From assembly GCA_017642965.1 (NCBI GenBank), contig JAEPOJ010000001.1:217303-281302 (forward strand): DNA of 64,000 nt, given 5' to 3'. Below are positions 33,780 to 43,537 of the stretch, one piece after another. Positions within the stretch are counted from its first letter, which is position 1; each line of letters opens with the position of its first letter. Origin of the DNA: Phycisphaerales bacterium (GTDB lineage: Bacteria; Planctomycetota; Phycisphaerae; Phycisphaerales; UBA1924). The notes under the pieces were generated by a model. The model made no database searches. It was not told the DNA's origin and saw nothing but the letters and a program-made list of their open reading frames with translations. The position numbers were made by a program, and so were the translations under genes.

Positions 33780-34281
33780 GATGTCTCCACCTCCCACACG
33801 CGGCTGGGGCGTCCCGAAACTGCTTTCGAAACTCGCGTTCTCGGCCAGAAAACGCACCACGTGTGGTTACACGGTTGATAGAACTCCCCCGGCGCACGCC
33901 GAGAGAAGGGCCACGACTCTAGACCGCGCGAAACCACGCGTCGACGGAGATCTCACCTAAATTGTCACAATTCCTGCCCAGCACTGGGTTTCCCAGAGAA
34001 CCCATCCAGGCGCCGGGCGAAGATAACCACCCCGAACCAGAACCCCACCGACTTGTTGAAGTGTTTACCAAACTCGACCCGATCAAACAAGACCAGGCAC
34101 CTCGTTATCGGACGATGCCTGCCGAATACGCCGATTACGAAAGCTCGGGTGTTTTCATTTCCTTGACAACACCCCTCATGAAATCGCAAACTCTTCTCTA
34201 GCGTTGCCCATTTTCACGCACCCCCGCAAACTCGGGCGAACCATTCGACGGGATTGCCCGATACCCTTGCCGGAGACCCTG
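33780..34281. other. Divergent intergenic region between rplK and the exopolysaccharide trio
   Basis: About 500 bases with no gene I accept. It holds AATTGT-C-ACAATT (33960-33972), a perfect 6-1-6 palindrome that overlaps the GGAATTGTGAC element also found upstream of rpsA. A hairpin GGGTGTT/AACACCC spans 34148-34175 and TTGACA is at 34164-34169 on the plus strand, without a matching -10. A 79-codon frame at 33962-34201 was rejected. Confidence 0.5.
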
Positions 34282-35970
34282 ATGACGAACCTTCCTCTTC
34301 AGCTTGCACGAACCCTCATCAACCGCTCAAACGCACGCGGCCTGCTCGCGGTCGCCATCTGCGGCGCCGCCACCCTGGCCGTCACCCCAGCCACCGCGCT
34401 GGCCGACAACGACGCCGCGACCTTCTGGACCCAGTTCGCACCAAGCGAAGACACACGACTGATTTTCGTCTCCAGTTCGCAGGGCAGCGACACCAACTCG
34501 GGCTTCACGCCCAATGAGCCGGTGAAAACCCTCGACCGCGCCTACGAACTCCTCCGCGACGGGCACCCCGACTGGATGCTCCTCCGACGCGGCGACGTCT
34601 GGTACGAAAGCCTCCCACGCCCCACCAAGAGCGGGCGCGCCCCCGATGAGAAGCTCATCATCGGCGCCTACGGCGACGACCCCAACCGACCCCAGATCCG
34701 CCCTTCTGACGGTGAAAATGGCATGCAGGCGAGCGGTGACGACCTGATCGCACACGTGGCATATGTCGGTCTCCACCTTGAGCCCGCATCAAGAGATAAC
34801 AGCTCAACTCCCGTTGGCATCCGCTGGCTGGCCGAGTGCGATGACATCCTCTTTGAGGATCTCTACGTCGCAGGATTCAGCGGCAACGTCGTCTTTCAGG
34901 CATACCCAGAGTCCAACACACTCACGGGCATCCGCCTCAACGGCTGTGTCGTGGTCGACTCGTGGTCCACAACGGGTCACTCGCAGGGCATGTTCGCTAA
35001 GGGTGTGCAGGGGCTTCTCGTAGAGCACAGCGTCTTCGCAAGCAACGGCTTCAACGCCGACAGAGGTGCTGAGCCCACGATCTTCAACCATAACATCTAC
35101 GTCCAGAACGGGTGCAACGGGCTCGTCTTCCGAGACAACATCATCGCCGATGCATCCTCGCACGGGATTCAGCTCCGACCAGGCGGCGTGGTCGAGAACA
35201 ACCTCTTTATATCCAACCCACTCGCGCTCCTGCTCGGCGGCGGCTCGTACCCCGAGGAGGGCGGCGTGAACGGCACCGTCCGCAACAACCTCGTCATGTA
35301 CGGGCGTGATATCTCAGATACACTCCCCCGTGCCTTTGGTTTCACCGTCAGCAACATCCGTCAAGCGGATATCTCGAACAACTACTTCACCATCAACACC
35401 ATCGGCGCCAACCGCGACGCCATCTCGATCGGCGGCGACCGTGACCTGCGGATCACGAACCTCGACGTCACCCACAACATGATCCTGGACTGGAATGGGA
35501 GCATCAACCTTGAAGCCCCCGCTGCTGGACAGATGATTCAAAACGTCAACATCTCCAGCAACGCGTTCTACCGCGATATGACCACGCAGGACAACCGCAA
35601 CCTCAACAAGCCGTTCATCGAGATTTTCGAGGGTGCGACAGAGTCGCATATCCAGATCGAGAACAACGAGTACAACCACTTCAGCATGCACGACCGCCCG
35701 TTCCGGATCGGAAACACGCGGACCGACGCGGATGATTGGTTCCGAGACGTCGAGCCGAGCGGCGTGAACTACGAACTCTTTGCGCCCCCTCCCACCCTCG
35801 GGCTTCAGCAGTACCTCCAGTCGTACGAAGTAAATGGTGACATGCAGGACTTCATCCAGCACGCCCGCCAGCTCTCACGCTCACGCTTCGATTCCAAGTA
35901 CACCGCGGCGAGTGTCATCGACTGGTTCGAGCAGGAAACCCAGAGCCGAGCAATCACGCTCGTCGAATAA
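34282..35970 (+). CDS. Secreted right-handed beta-helix protein (polysaccharide lyase-like)
   Basis: A 562-residue secreted protein. ATG 34282 with GGAG upstream gives a signal peptide (GLLAVAICGAATLAVTPATALA). The mature part starts with FVSSSQGSDTNSGFTPNEPVKTL, the usual opening of extracellular beta-helix proteins, then WMLLRRGDVWYE. Asn-rich turns recur (HNIYVQNGCNGLVFRDNIIADASSHG in pieces, NNLVMYG, NNYFTIN), as in pectate-lyase or alginate-epimerase-like helices. The enzymatic activity is not proven by any catalytic motif I can see. It is 39 bases upstream of a GT2 gene and probably in one unit with it; together they suggest exopolysaccharide synthesis and trimming. Confidence 0.85.
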   Translation: MTNLPLQLARTLINRSNARGLLAVAICGAATLAVTPATALADNDAATFWTQFAPSEDTRLIFVSSSQGSDTNSGFTPNEPVKTLDRAYELLRDGHPDWMLLRRGDVWYESLPRPTKSGRAPDEKLIIGAYGDDPNRPQIRPSDGENGMQASGDDLIAHVAYVGLHLEPASRDNSSTPVGIRWLAECDDILFEDLYVAGFSGNVVFQAYPESNTLTGIRLNGCVVVDSWSTTGHSQGMFAKGVQGLLVEHSVFASNGFNADRGAEPTIFNHNIYVQNGCNGLVFRDNIIADASSHGIQLRPGGVVENNLFISNPLALLLGGGSYPEEGGVNGTVRNNLVMYGRDISDTLPRAFGFTVSNIRQADISNNYFTINTIGANRDAISIGGDRDLRITNLDVTHNMILDWNGSINLEAPAAGQMIQNVNISSNAFYRDMTTQDNRNLNKPFIEIFEGATESHIQIENNEYNHFSMHDRPFRIGNTRTDADDWFRDVEPSGVNYELFAPPPTLGLQQYLQSYEVNGDMQDFIQHARQLSRSRFDSKYTAASVIDWFEQETQSRAITLVE

Positions 35971-36009
35971 TCACGCTCGGGCGAGCGCCGAACCGAAGAG
36001 TGGAACGCG

Positions 36010-37092
36010 ATGATCACAATCTCAATCGGCATCCTTGCCTACAACGAAGAACAAGGCATCGCCCGCACCATCGCCTCCACCCTCTCGCAGCAACTCGGCG
36101 CGATCTCCGATGATCCGGGCGAGCACCCGGTCCGGGCACAGCTCGTCATCGTTCCAAACGGCTGCAAGGACTCCACCACGCAGCGCGCTCAGGAAGCAAT
36201 CGACCAGCTCCAGCCCGCCGGGGAACACCAGGCGGGCTTCTTCGATGCGCGGGTCTGCGAGCTCACCGAGCCCGGCAAAGAGAACGCCTGGAACCACTTC
36301 GTGGACGAGTTCTCCGCCCCCGAAGCAGACATGCTCGTCTTCATGGATGCCGACATCAAGCTCGCACACGACCGCGTGCTCTATAACCTCGTTAACACCC
36401 TCGCGAACCACCCCGAGTGCGCCGTCGCCGGCGGCACGCCTGTCAAGCAGATCCATCACAAGGAACATAAGTCCGCGGCCGACCGCCTCTCCATCGGCGC
36501 AACCTCGCTGCGCCGCGGCATGAAGGGCATGTTCGCGGGCTGCCTCTACTGCGGGCGAGCAGAGGTCATCCGATCGATGTACCTCCCCACCGTGCTCATG
36601 GGTGAGGACGCCTTCGTGCGGGCCATGATTGTCACGGAAGGATTCACAAAGAAGGACAACCCCGATCTCGTCATCCGAGACCACGAGGCGCAGGTCATCT
36701 TCGACCCGTACATGAAACCCTCGGAGGTTGTCCGGAACAAGACCCGGCGCGTGCTCGGGCTCTCAATCAACGCCATCATCTACGACAAGCTCTGGGCAGA
36801 ATCCTCGACGAGCAAGCCCGCGGGCGCGCTCATGCGTGAGCTGCAGGCGCAGGACCCCCAGTGGAGCCAGAAGCTGGTCAAGGACACATTCGCAGCCCGC
36901 GGGTTCTGGGCCGTACCCAGACACTTCATCTATAAGCAGTTCCTCCAGCTCAAGCACCACCCGCTCAAAAGCAGGCTCAAGCTGCTGCCGGTCGCCATCG
37001 CGACTCTCCCGCTCAACGCGCTGGCCGTGATCAAGGCGAACCGACGCGTGGCCAAGGGCGAGATCCGATCGCTCTGGAACAAGGCGGAGTAA
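36010..37092 (+). CDS. Family 2 glycosyltransferase
   Basis: A 360-residue cytoplasmic or membrane-associated GT-A transferase. The nucleotide-sugar fold is visible as ISIGILAYNEEQGIARTI, then VFMDADIKLAHD (the DxD-like metal motif) and MGEDAFVRAM (the ED acceptor-side motif). The C-terminal 100 residues are basic and amphipathic. It sits between the beta-helix gene and an O-antigen-ligase-like gene (13 bases downstream), so it probably builds the same polysaccharide. The donor sugar is unknown. Confidence 0.9.
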   Translation: MITISIGILAYNEEQGIARTIASTLSQQLGAISDDPGEHPVRAQLVIVPNGCKDSTTQRAQEAIDQLQPAGEHQAGFFDARVCELTEPGKENAWNHFVDEFSAPEADMLVFMDADIKLAHDRVLYNLVNTLANHPECAVAGGTPVKQIHHKEHKSAADRLSIGATSLRRGMKGMFAGCLYCGRAEVIRSMYLPTVLMGEDAFVRAMIVTEGFTKKDNPDLVIRDHEAQVIFDPYMKPSEVVRNKTRRVLGLSINAIIYDKLWAESSTSKPAGALMRELQAQDPQWSQKLVKDTFAARGFWAVPRHFIYKQFLQLKHHPLKSRLKLLPVAIATLPLNALAVIKANRRVAKGEIRSLWNKAE

Positions 37093-37105
37093 CACCCGAC
37101 CACAG

Positions 37106-38530
37106 ATGACGCCGAACAACTTCGCCATCTTTGTCCTCTTCGCATGGCCATTCGCCATGATCGTGCTCGCGATGATCATCCCCGTTCGACGGGTGGTGCT
37201 CATCTCCATCCTCGGCGGCAACCTGTTCCTCCCAGCGACCGGCATCGCCCTCTCCGGGCTGCCCAACTACACCAAGCTCCTCGCCGCCGGGCTCGGCGCA
37301 CTGATACCCGCGTTCCTCTTCGCTTTTTCCGATCTCATCAAGTTCCGCCCCAAGCTCCTCGACCTGTTCTTCCTTGGCTTCCTCGTCGCACCCGGAGTCA
37401 GCTCGATCCTCAACGGGCTCGGCCCATACGACGCGGTGACGACAGTGGCGAACAGGTTCCTCGAGTGGGGTGTCCCATACTGGATCGGACGCACCCTGTT
37501 CACCGACCTGCCCGCGCTCCGCGATGTCTGCGTCGCCGTGGTCATCAGCGCCCTGGCCTACGCGCCGCTCTGCATCTACGAGATGGTCATGAGCCCCCAG
37601 CTGAGCATGAAGATCTACGGCTTCCGGCCGTCCGCATTCTCGATGACCTACCGAATGGGCGGCTGGCGCCCGATGGTCTTCATGCAGCACGGGCTGGCGC
37701 TCGGAGCGTGGATGGCCGCTGCTGCCCTCGTCGCCTGGGTCCTCTGGAGATCCAGAGCCATCCGCGCGATCTGGGGAATCCCCATCTCCTGGATCGCCAT
37801 CTTCCTCATCCTCGTCACCATCGGGTTGCGCTCAACCGGAGCAGCTGTGCTGATGATCGGGCTGATCGGGACCGCAGAGTTCATCCAGAGCACCCGCCTG
37901 CGCCCTCTGCTCCTCGTGCTCGTCCTCGCCCCGATGGGCTACATCGGCCTGCGCACCGCAGGATGGGACGGGCATCAGCTCGTCGAGCTCGCCGAACCGC
38001 TCGGGCAGGAGCGATCCGGCTCGCTCAACATGCGCCTCGAGAACGACCAGATGATCGCGGACAAGGTCATGAACAACCGCCCCGTGTTCGGATGGGGCGG
38101 CTGGGGACGCTGGCGCGTCCGCGACGATGACGGACGCGACATCACGGTTTCTGACAGCTGGTGGTCGATCCTCCTCGGCACCACCGGCGTGTTTGGGCTC
38201 TGCTGCACCTACGCGATGTTCATCTCACCGCTGTTCCCGCTCGCCGCACACAAGACCCGAAAACGCATCTTCTTCGGCCCGCTGGGGGCCGCTTGGGCCG
38301 TTGGGCTCGGCGTGCTGCTCTTCGTGATCGACTCGCTCGCCAACGCCATGCCCAACACGTCGTTCATGGTCATGTCGGCCACGCTGATCTCGATCTACCC
38401 GCTCGTATCACCCAAAGCCGTGCAACGCATGATGATGCAACGACAACTCATGCGAGAGCGTACAAGCGCCGGGGATCAGGGCGAGAACGAAGCGCCATCG
38501 GACGAAGCGAACGCCCCAGCTCAGGGCTGA
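37106..38530 (+). CDS. O-antigen ligase/polymerase-like membrane protein
   Basis: A 474-residue integral membrane protein with about ten hydrophobic segments. After a series of N-terminal helices there is a large extracytoplasmic-type loop near residues 290-345 (GQERSGSLNMRLENDQMIAD, PVFGWGGWGRWRV). The loop layout and the GWG motif match Wzy/WaaL (O-antigen ligase superfamily) proteins. The cytoplasmic tail is acidic. It is the third gene of the exopolysaccharide-type trio. Its stop overlaps the convergent gene by 10 bases, so transcription from both sides meets here. Confidence 0.8.
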   Translation: MTPNNFAIFVLFAWPFAMIVLAMIIPVRRVVLISILGGNLFLPATGIALSGLPNYTKLLAAGLGALIPAFLFAFSDLIKFRPKLLDLFFLGFLVAPGVSSILNGLGPYDAVTTVANRFLEWGVPYWIGRTLFTDLPALRDVCVAVVISALAYAPLCIYEMVMSPQLSMKIYGFRPSAFSMTYRMGGWRPMVFMQHGLALGAWMAAAALVAWVLWRSRAIRAIWGIPISWIAIFLILVTIGLRSTGAAVLMIGLIGTAEFIQSTRLRPLLLVLVLAPMGYIGLRTAGWDGHQLVELAEPLGQERSGSLNMRLENDQMIADKVMNNRPVFGWGGWGRWRVRDDDGRDITVSDSWWSILLGTTGVFGLCCTYAMFISPLFPLAAHKTRKRIFFGPLGAAWAVGLGVLLFVIDSLANAMPNTSFMVMSATLISIYPLVSPKAVQRMMMQRQLMRERTSAGDQGENEAPSDEANAPAQG

Positions 38531-40296
38531 AGCAGCGCCGAGCGCATCTGGTCCGCGACTTCGAAGTCCAATCCGTGCTGCTCAGCACGATCGATCATCT
38601 TCATCGCCGGGCCGGTGCGACCCTCGCCCTGCATGATCAACGCGACCGTTAACCAAGCGCTCGCGGACGGGTTCCGGTGCGCCCAGCCCACCACCTTGAC
38701 CAGCACATCTCGCATCAGGCGCCCGTCACCCTCGAAGAGCTCGACAGGGATGGCCTCGTAGGCCAGCAGCGGGTCCTGGCTGTGCGCGTACCCGATCATC
38801 GCGATGCCGTCCCCACGCTGCCCACCACGGATCATCGCGATGCCCAGCTCCCGGAGGGTGTACCAATCGTCCGGGTACTCGCTCAGGTGCGCCCGGTACG
38901 CCTCGATCGCGACCCCGGGGTTCCCGATCGACATCTCCAGGCGCGCCACCTCGACGGCAGACAGCGGGACCGCCTCTGGGATCGTCTCGGGCATGTCCTC
39001 AACGACCAGCACCGTGGGCTCATCGAGCAGCTCGTCATCCGTTCCGTAGACCGTCCCGCGATACGTGTCGGGGATCGAATGCGTCCACCAGTACGTCCGG
39101 TACCGCGACGGGTACCAGCCGTACCAAGGCGAGCAGTTCCAGTACGACCCGGTCCAGCCGTACCAATACACGGAATACGAACCGTTGGTGCAAACGTAGT
39201 CCAGATAGCCATCGCCGTCGTAATCACCCCACACATACCACCAGCCACCGGGGCAGTACGTCGGGTGCGACCAGAAGTTGATATCGATGTCGATGTGCCA
39301 GTCATCGCCGTGGTGACCATCGTCGTGCCCGCCCCCGTGATGCCCGTCGTCGTGCCCACCGCCATGGCCACCGCCGTGCCCATCACTGTGCCCATCACCG
39401 TGGCCACCCGGCTCATCGGGGTGCGATCCCATGCGGCCACCCACGCCGGACATGCCGCCGCCCATCCGGCGTGCAAAAGAGTCCCGCGCCGTATCGAGAT
39501 CAAACCCCCGCGGCGCCCCCTTCTTGGTGGCCCGGGGCGTCGCCCTTCCCCCGGTCATCACCCGTTTGACGGTGCCGTTGCCCGTGCCCGTCGAGATCGG
39601 GCGCACCGGGTCCCCGTCCGGGCGAACGCTCGGACGATCAACCCCACGCGGCTCGGTCTTCGGCTCCACCCGCGGGCTCGGTGTCGTCCGCGTGCGGTTC
39701 GGATCCACCGTGCCCCGGCTCGGGGTCGTACGCGTCCGATCCGGCGTCACACGAGACGGGTGCGTCCGGCTTGGACGAGTCTGCGCTGGCTGCGTCCGGC
39801 TCGGGGCAGGATTGGACTTCGGCTGCGAACTCGGTCGCGTGCTCGGCTTCGGCTGTGGCTTCGGCTGGGGCTGCGATTTCGGCTGAGTACTTGGCCGTGT
39901 GCTCGGCTGACGGCTGGGCCGTGTGCTCGGGCTCGACTTGGGCTGCGTGCTCGGTCGGCTCTTGGGCTGCGACTTCGGCTGGCGGCTCGGCTGTGAACCC
40001 ACATTGGACCGCGGCTGCGTAGAGCGACGCTGAGGACTCGCCGAACGCGAGGACGACCGGCTCGGCGCAGCACTCCGCTTGGATCCAGAACTCGATGGCG
40101 CAGCACGCTCACTCCGAGAACCACCAGAGGAAGTGGACCGATTGGCCGGCTGGCTCTTGGAATCAGCACCAGATGCCGACGACTTCTTCGCCGGTGCTTC
40201 GACGGACGCTTCGAGCACGCCACCGTGCGCCGTGCCGGAGAACGCGAGGATCGCGCCCAGGAGCCCACCCGCGAGATAATGATTGATGCGTGCCAT
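38521..40296 (-). CDS. Secreted low-complexity, His-rich, TPR protein
   Basis: A 591-residue protein in four parts. (1) A signal peptide, LAGGLLGAILAFSGTAHG. (2) Residues 45-250 are an Ser/Pro/Gln/Lys/Arg/Thr linker with short repeats such as QPKS and STRPS, strongly basic. (3) Residues 288-335 are almost only His, Gly and Asp (GGHDDGHHG repeats), a likely metal-binding stretch, followed by an aromatic segment (YCPGGWWYVWGDYDGDGYLDY, broken here as YVWGDYDGDGYLDY) that includes a single EF-hand-like DYDGDGYLD loop. (4) Residues 430-591 hold two or three TPR repeats. AAGGA is 7 bases upstream of the ATG. The function is unknown; surface or metal-related binding is inference. Confidence 0.8.
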   Translation of the reverse strand: MARINHYLAGGLLGAILAFSGTAHGGVLEASVEAPAKKSSASGADSKSQPANRSTSSGGSRSERAAPSSSGSKRSAAPSRSSSRSASPQRRSTQPRSNVGSQPSRQPKSQPKSRPSTQPKSSPSTRPSRQPSTRPSTQPKSQPQPKPQPKPSTRPSSQPKSNPAPSRTQPAQTRPSRTHPSRVTPDRTRTTPSRGTVDPNRTRTTPSPRVEPKTEPRGVDRPSVRPDGDPVRPISTGTGNGTVKRVMTGGRATPRATKKGAPRGFDLDTARDSFARRMGGGMSGVGGRMGSHPDEPGGHGDGHSDGHGGGHGGGHDDGHHGGGHDDGHHGDDWHIDIDINFWSHPTYCPGGWWYVWGDYDGDGYLDYVCTNGSYSVYWYGWTGSYWNCSPWYGWYPSRYRTYWWTHSIPDTYRGTVYGTDDELLDEPTVLVVEDMPETIPEAVPLSAVEVARLEMSIGNPGVAIEAYRAHLSEYPDDWYTLRELGIAMIRGGQRGDGIAMIGYAHSQDPLLAYEAIPVELFEGDGRLMRDVLVKVVGWAHRNPSASAWLTVALIMQGEGRTGPAMKMIDRAEQHGLDFEVADQMRSALLQP

Positions 40297-40425
40297 GCCA
40301 GATCCTTTCTTCCGCTCGGTGCTTATCCGCACCGTACAACTATCCGTCTCAGACTGTCAACGGTTGCGGCGCACATTCATGCCCAGCGGGGACACAAACG
40401 CCCGCTTTCCCGCTATGCTCGACGC

Positions 40426-41082
40426 ATGACCCGATCCCGATCACACGCCACCTCGTCCCGTTCATCGCGCTCAAGGCACATGCTCTGCGGCTTGCTCGCC
40501 ACGTCCATGGCCTGCTCGCTCACCGCGTGCAACGCCCTCAGGGGCGGCGGCGGCTCGGGCGGCTCATCGACCGTCACCTCCGATACCACCGGGACCGTCT
40601 ACGAGACGAACCTCCGCACACGCGTCTATCGCTATCACGACGATAACACCGCCGACATCTACCTCACCGACCTCTCGGATCAGATGCTGACAGCGTTTTT
40701 CCAATCCAACGCGGATTGGTCCCAGATTTCGGGCACCATCGTCCACATCCACCTCTTCCTCGACCCCAAGCCAGGCAAGACCCCCATCGAGCCCACCGCA
40801 GCCAACGCCTCGATCCGCTACGCCATCATCTCCAACGGCCAGATCGGCATCTACGACGGCGCCGGCTTCATGCTCCCCGGCCAGAAGCCCGGCAAGGGCT
40901 CGATCGACGGCGCGTTCAAAGCCGCCCCACTCCGCCTCAGCCGCGCAACTGAGGGATTCAGCGACCCGCTGACCCCCGCACGACTGGACCTCAGCTTCGA
41001 CGCCAAGCTCGACGAGCAGGCGGCCCCAGAGCTCCAGGCCCGCCTCGACGCCATGGCCACCGTCGCCAAGCCGCTCGACTGA
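40426..41082 (+). CDS. Predicted lipoprotein, function unknown
   Basis: A 218-residue protein with a lipoprotein signal: a basic start (RSRSRH), the hydrophobic MLCGLLATSMACSL and lipobox LTAC. A Gly/Ser linker follows. The mature domain is mixed alpha/beta (TDIYLTDLSD is not present; the real strands are ADIYLTDLSDQML and GTIVHIHLFLDPKPGKT) and resembles no family I know. ATG 40426 has no clear ribosome site; ATG 40480 is an alternative start. It is divergent from the His-rich gene and is followed by a bidirectional-looking terminator. Confidence 0.7.
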   Translation: MTRSRSHATSSRSSRSRHMLCGLLATSMACSLTACNALRGGGGSGGSSTVTSDTTGTVYETNLRTRVYRYHDDNTADIYLTDLSDQMLTAFFQSNADWSQISGTIVHIHLFLDPKPGKTPIEPTAANASIRYAIISNGQIGIYDGAGFMLPGQKPGKGSIDGAFKAAPLRLSRATEGFSDPLTPARLDLSFDAKLDEQAAPELQARLDAMATVAKPLD

Positions 41083-41123
41083 TCGATCCGAACTGGACTT
41101 CGGTCTACATCCACGCCCACAAA

Positions 41124-41151
41124 AAAGCCCCGCGGATCTCCGCGGGGCTTT
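41124..41151 (-). terminator. Terminator between convergent genes (lipoprotein and serine protease)
   Basis: Perfect arms AAAGCCCCGCGGA and TCCGCGGGGCTTT around a 2-base centre. The T run is longer on the minus strand (six T), so it mainly serves the protease gene, but three T follow on the plus strand too. Confidence 0.85.
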
Positions 41152-41175
41152 CGATTCAGTATGTAACCTCAGCGC

Positions 41176-43353
41176 TTACGGGCAGCCGTCACCGAACGCG
41201 TCGAGGAACGACGAGACATCGAAGAAGTCGAAGCTGCCGTCACCGGTGAAGTCCGCCGCCGGGTCCATCGCGTTAAACGCGGCAAGGAACGCCGAGACAT
41301 CGAAGAAGTCCACCACACCATCACCGGTCAGGTCCGCCGGGCAGGAGCTGGTGTCGCACACCTCGCTCGAGATACGGAACGCATCAACGCCGCCCTCGAC
41401 CGTGGTATCCGCGCCCGCATCGGTCACACTGATGCGCAGCTGGATGATGTTCGAAGCCGGGTTCATCGCCGCCAGGTCAATCGCGACATCCATCCACGAG
41501 CCGTTCGTGCTCGTGATCGACATCACCTCTGTGTACGAGATGCCCGCGTTGCCGCTGAACTCGATGTCCATCGAGTCCGGGCCGGTGCCCGTCATCCAGA
41601 CCGAGAGGCGAACAACGCCGTCCTCGACGCCCGAGATGTCGATGGGTGGCGAACGCAGCCAGACGGTGCCGTTGTCCACGTCCAGACCGCTGATGTTCGA
41701 GGTCACGTAGCACTGCCCCGAACCATCCGCGTCGCTGTCGGGATCACCCAGCCCATAGCCGTTGGGCTCAGCGCGGATGAACGACGCCGAACCGCCGGTC
41801 GTGTAGGCAACCCAGCCCATGTTGGTCTCGAAGTTATCCTCGAACGCCACGGTCAGGTCGTCCAGGGCCACGGTGTTGTACGAGCCCGCGCTTGGCACCG
41901 TCACGATCGTGCCCTGCTCGTCCTCGATCTCGAAGGAGTACGAAACCGAGCTGCCGCAGTAGTACGAACCGAAGGTCCCGGTGTAGGTCCCGTCACCGTT
42001 GTCCACCATGTCCTGCTCGAAGCTCGTGCCGTCCGTCGCGTTCACGATGAACTTCGGAGCACCAACGACGCTGTGCCCCTGCAGGTTATCGATCTGCAGC
42101 ACGATCTCGTCGCCGCCCTCGGGCTGCACGTGCGTGGGCTGCATCACGACCGATGCCTGGATATCACGCGGCAGGCAGATGCCCTGCGGGTTGGCCAGCG
42201 CGTTCTGCAGGTCACTGTTGAAGATGTACGTGCCCTGGTTGCCGCCGGTGCTGTTGCAGCCCGCGTTGGTGTGCACGCCCAGAACCGTCTGGTTGTTCTC
42301 GTCGAGGATCGCCGAGCCCGAGTTGCCGCCCGTCGTATCCGTCGCGTAACGGATCGTGTTGCCACTGCGGTACACGAGCGGCCCGACGTGCGTCTTCTGC
42401 ACGAGATACCAGCTCGCGGGGACCGGCGAGCTCGTGGAGCCGTAACCCGTGATCCGGATCGGACGGTTGTCCGCGCTCACCCCGCTGGTCGCCAGCGTGT
42501 GATGCACGCCGTACGACTGGCCTGGGCTCATCCCGGTGTTCGAGTTGTCGAACACGCCGAAGTAGGCCCAGTCGTTGCCGATGAAGATGCCGCCGATGCT
42601 GTCCTGCACCGATGCGTTATCGACCGGGTACTGATCCTGCGGCGGCGGGTTCTGCGTCGAACCGCCGCTGGTCGACAGCGGCACATTGAACTGGATCACG
42701 TCACCACCGGATGGGCCACAGTGCGCCGCGCTCATCATCCGGCTGCCATGGTCGCTGAAGAGCCACGCCGTGCAACCGATCGGCATCAGACGCGCATCGC
42801 GGTTGTCATAGCTCAACGCGCGGTCATCCACGCTGCCGCAGATCGAGCGATCGCCCGTAACCGGAGCAGAAGCCTGCACACCGGTCACACGCACACGGTT
42901 CACCTGGCCCGTCGCGTTCGGCGAGGCCATAATCTCGACCTTCACCGCGCCGCCGTTGAAGTACGCGCTGGTGTTCCCCCACTCGCCCAGCGACTTCATG
43001 TCCAGATACTGCTCATGCCCGTCAAACAGCGACGTGATCTTGAGGTAGCTCTCGCGCACGTTCTCCGTCGAACGCGCGAGCGTGATATCACTGAACCGCA
43101 GCCGAACCCAAGCCGCGTCCGGAACCTCGATCACGTCCTCCCAGATCGCGACCTGCAGGTCACGCGCGCCGGGCTGCGGGTTCTCAACACGGACCACGCC
43201 CGAGTCCACATCAAAGGCGATCTCACGCAGCTCGGGCTGCTCGAAATCGCTGATGATCTGGTCATTGTCCACACTTGACTGGGCCAACGCCGTACCGGTC
43301 AAACCGGATACCGCAACCAGCACAAGCCCCAAGGCACACCCTTGCTTCATCAT
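41176..43353 (-). CDS. Secreted trypsin-like serine protease with GC-type dockerin
   Basis: A 725-residue secreted protein. A signal peptide (GLVLVAVSGLTGTALAQ) leads to a beta-rich N-terminal domain. A chymotrypsin-fold S1 domain follows with a complete triad: H211 in MSAAHCG, D261 in NDWAYFGV and S345 in GGNSGSAIL. Next come an Ig-like segment and a jelly-roll-like stretch (FEDNFETNMGWVAYTTGG). The C-terminus is a double EF-hand dockerin (DLTGDGVVDFFDVSAFL, DFTGDGSFDFFDVSSFL) ending GCP. AGGAG is just upstream; the second Met (43350) fits the spacing better than the first. Substrate specificity cannot be read. It is an extracellular or surface enzyme. Confidence 0.9.
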   Translation of the reverse strand: MMKQGCALGLVLVAVSGLTGTALAQSSVDNDQIISDFEQPELREIAFDVDSGVVRVENPQPGARDLQVAIWEDVIEVPDAAWVRLRFSDITLARSTENVRESYLKITSLFDGHEQYLDMKSLGEWGNTSAYFNGGAVKVEIMASPNATGQVNRVRVTGVQASAPVTGDRSICGSVDDRALSYDNRDARLMPIGCTAWLFSDHGSRMMSAAHCGPSGGDVIQFNVPLSTSGGSTQNPPPQDQYPVDNASVQDSIGGIFIGNDWAYFGVFDNSNTGMSPGQSYGVHHTLATSGVSADNRPIRITGYGSTSSPVPASWYLVQKTHVGPLVYRSGNTIRYATDTTGGNSGSAILDENNQTVLGVHTNAGCNSTGGNQGTYIFNSDLQNALANPQGICLPRDIQASVVMQPTHVQPEGGDEIVLQIDNLQGHSVVGAPKFIVNATDGTSFEQDMVDNGDGTYTGTFGSYYCGSSVSYSFEIEDEQGTIVTVPSAGSYNTVALDDLTVAFEDNFETNMGWVAYTTGGSASFIRAEPNGYGLGDPDSDADGSGQCYVTSNISGLDVDNGTVWLRSPPIDISGVEDGVVRLSVWMTGTGPDSMDIEFSGNAGISYTEVMSITSTNGSWMDVAIDLAAMNPASNIIQLRISVTDAGADTTVEGGVDAFRISSEVCDTSSCPADLTGDGVVDFFDVSAFLAAFNAMDPAADFTGDGSFDFFDVSSFLDAFGDGCP

Positions 43354-43537
43354 TCGCTCCTGTTGGATTTCTTCACCTGTTCTACTTCAGGCGTGATGCG
43401 TCAGAACACGCATCAGAAGGGGAAACTCACGACGCACCGGCAGCCACACGACTCGCTCCGAGCACATACCCAACTTAACGGAATGCCCGACGCGCCACAA
43501 GCTTCGAATCCACGATTCCGCCGATTTACGGGCGTTT

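Noticed and set aside
33962-34201. 79-codon plus-strand frame between rplK and the beta-helix gene
   Set aside because: No ribosome site, composition like intergenic DNA, and it overlaps the palindrome and hairpin of the region.
39720-40160. Repeat region as mobile or phase-variable DNA
   Set aside because: The repeats are codon-level Ser/Pro/Gln/Lys low complexity without identical units long enough to suggest slippage control.
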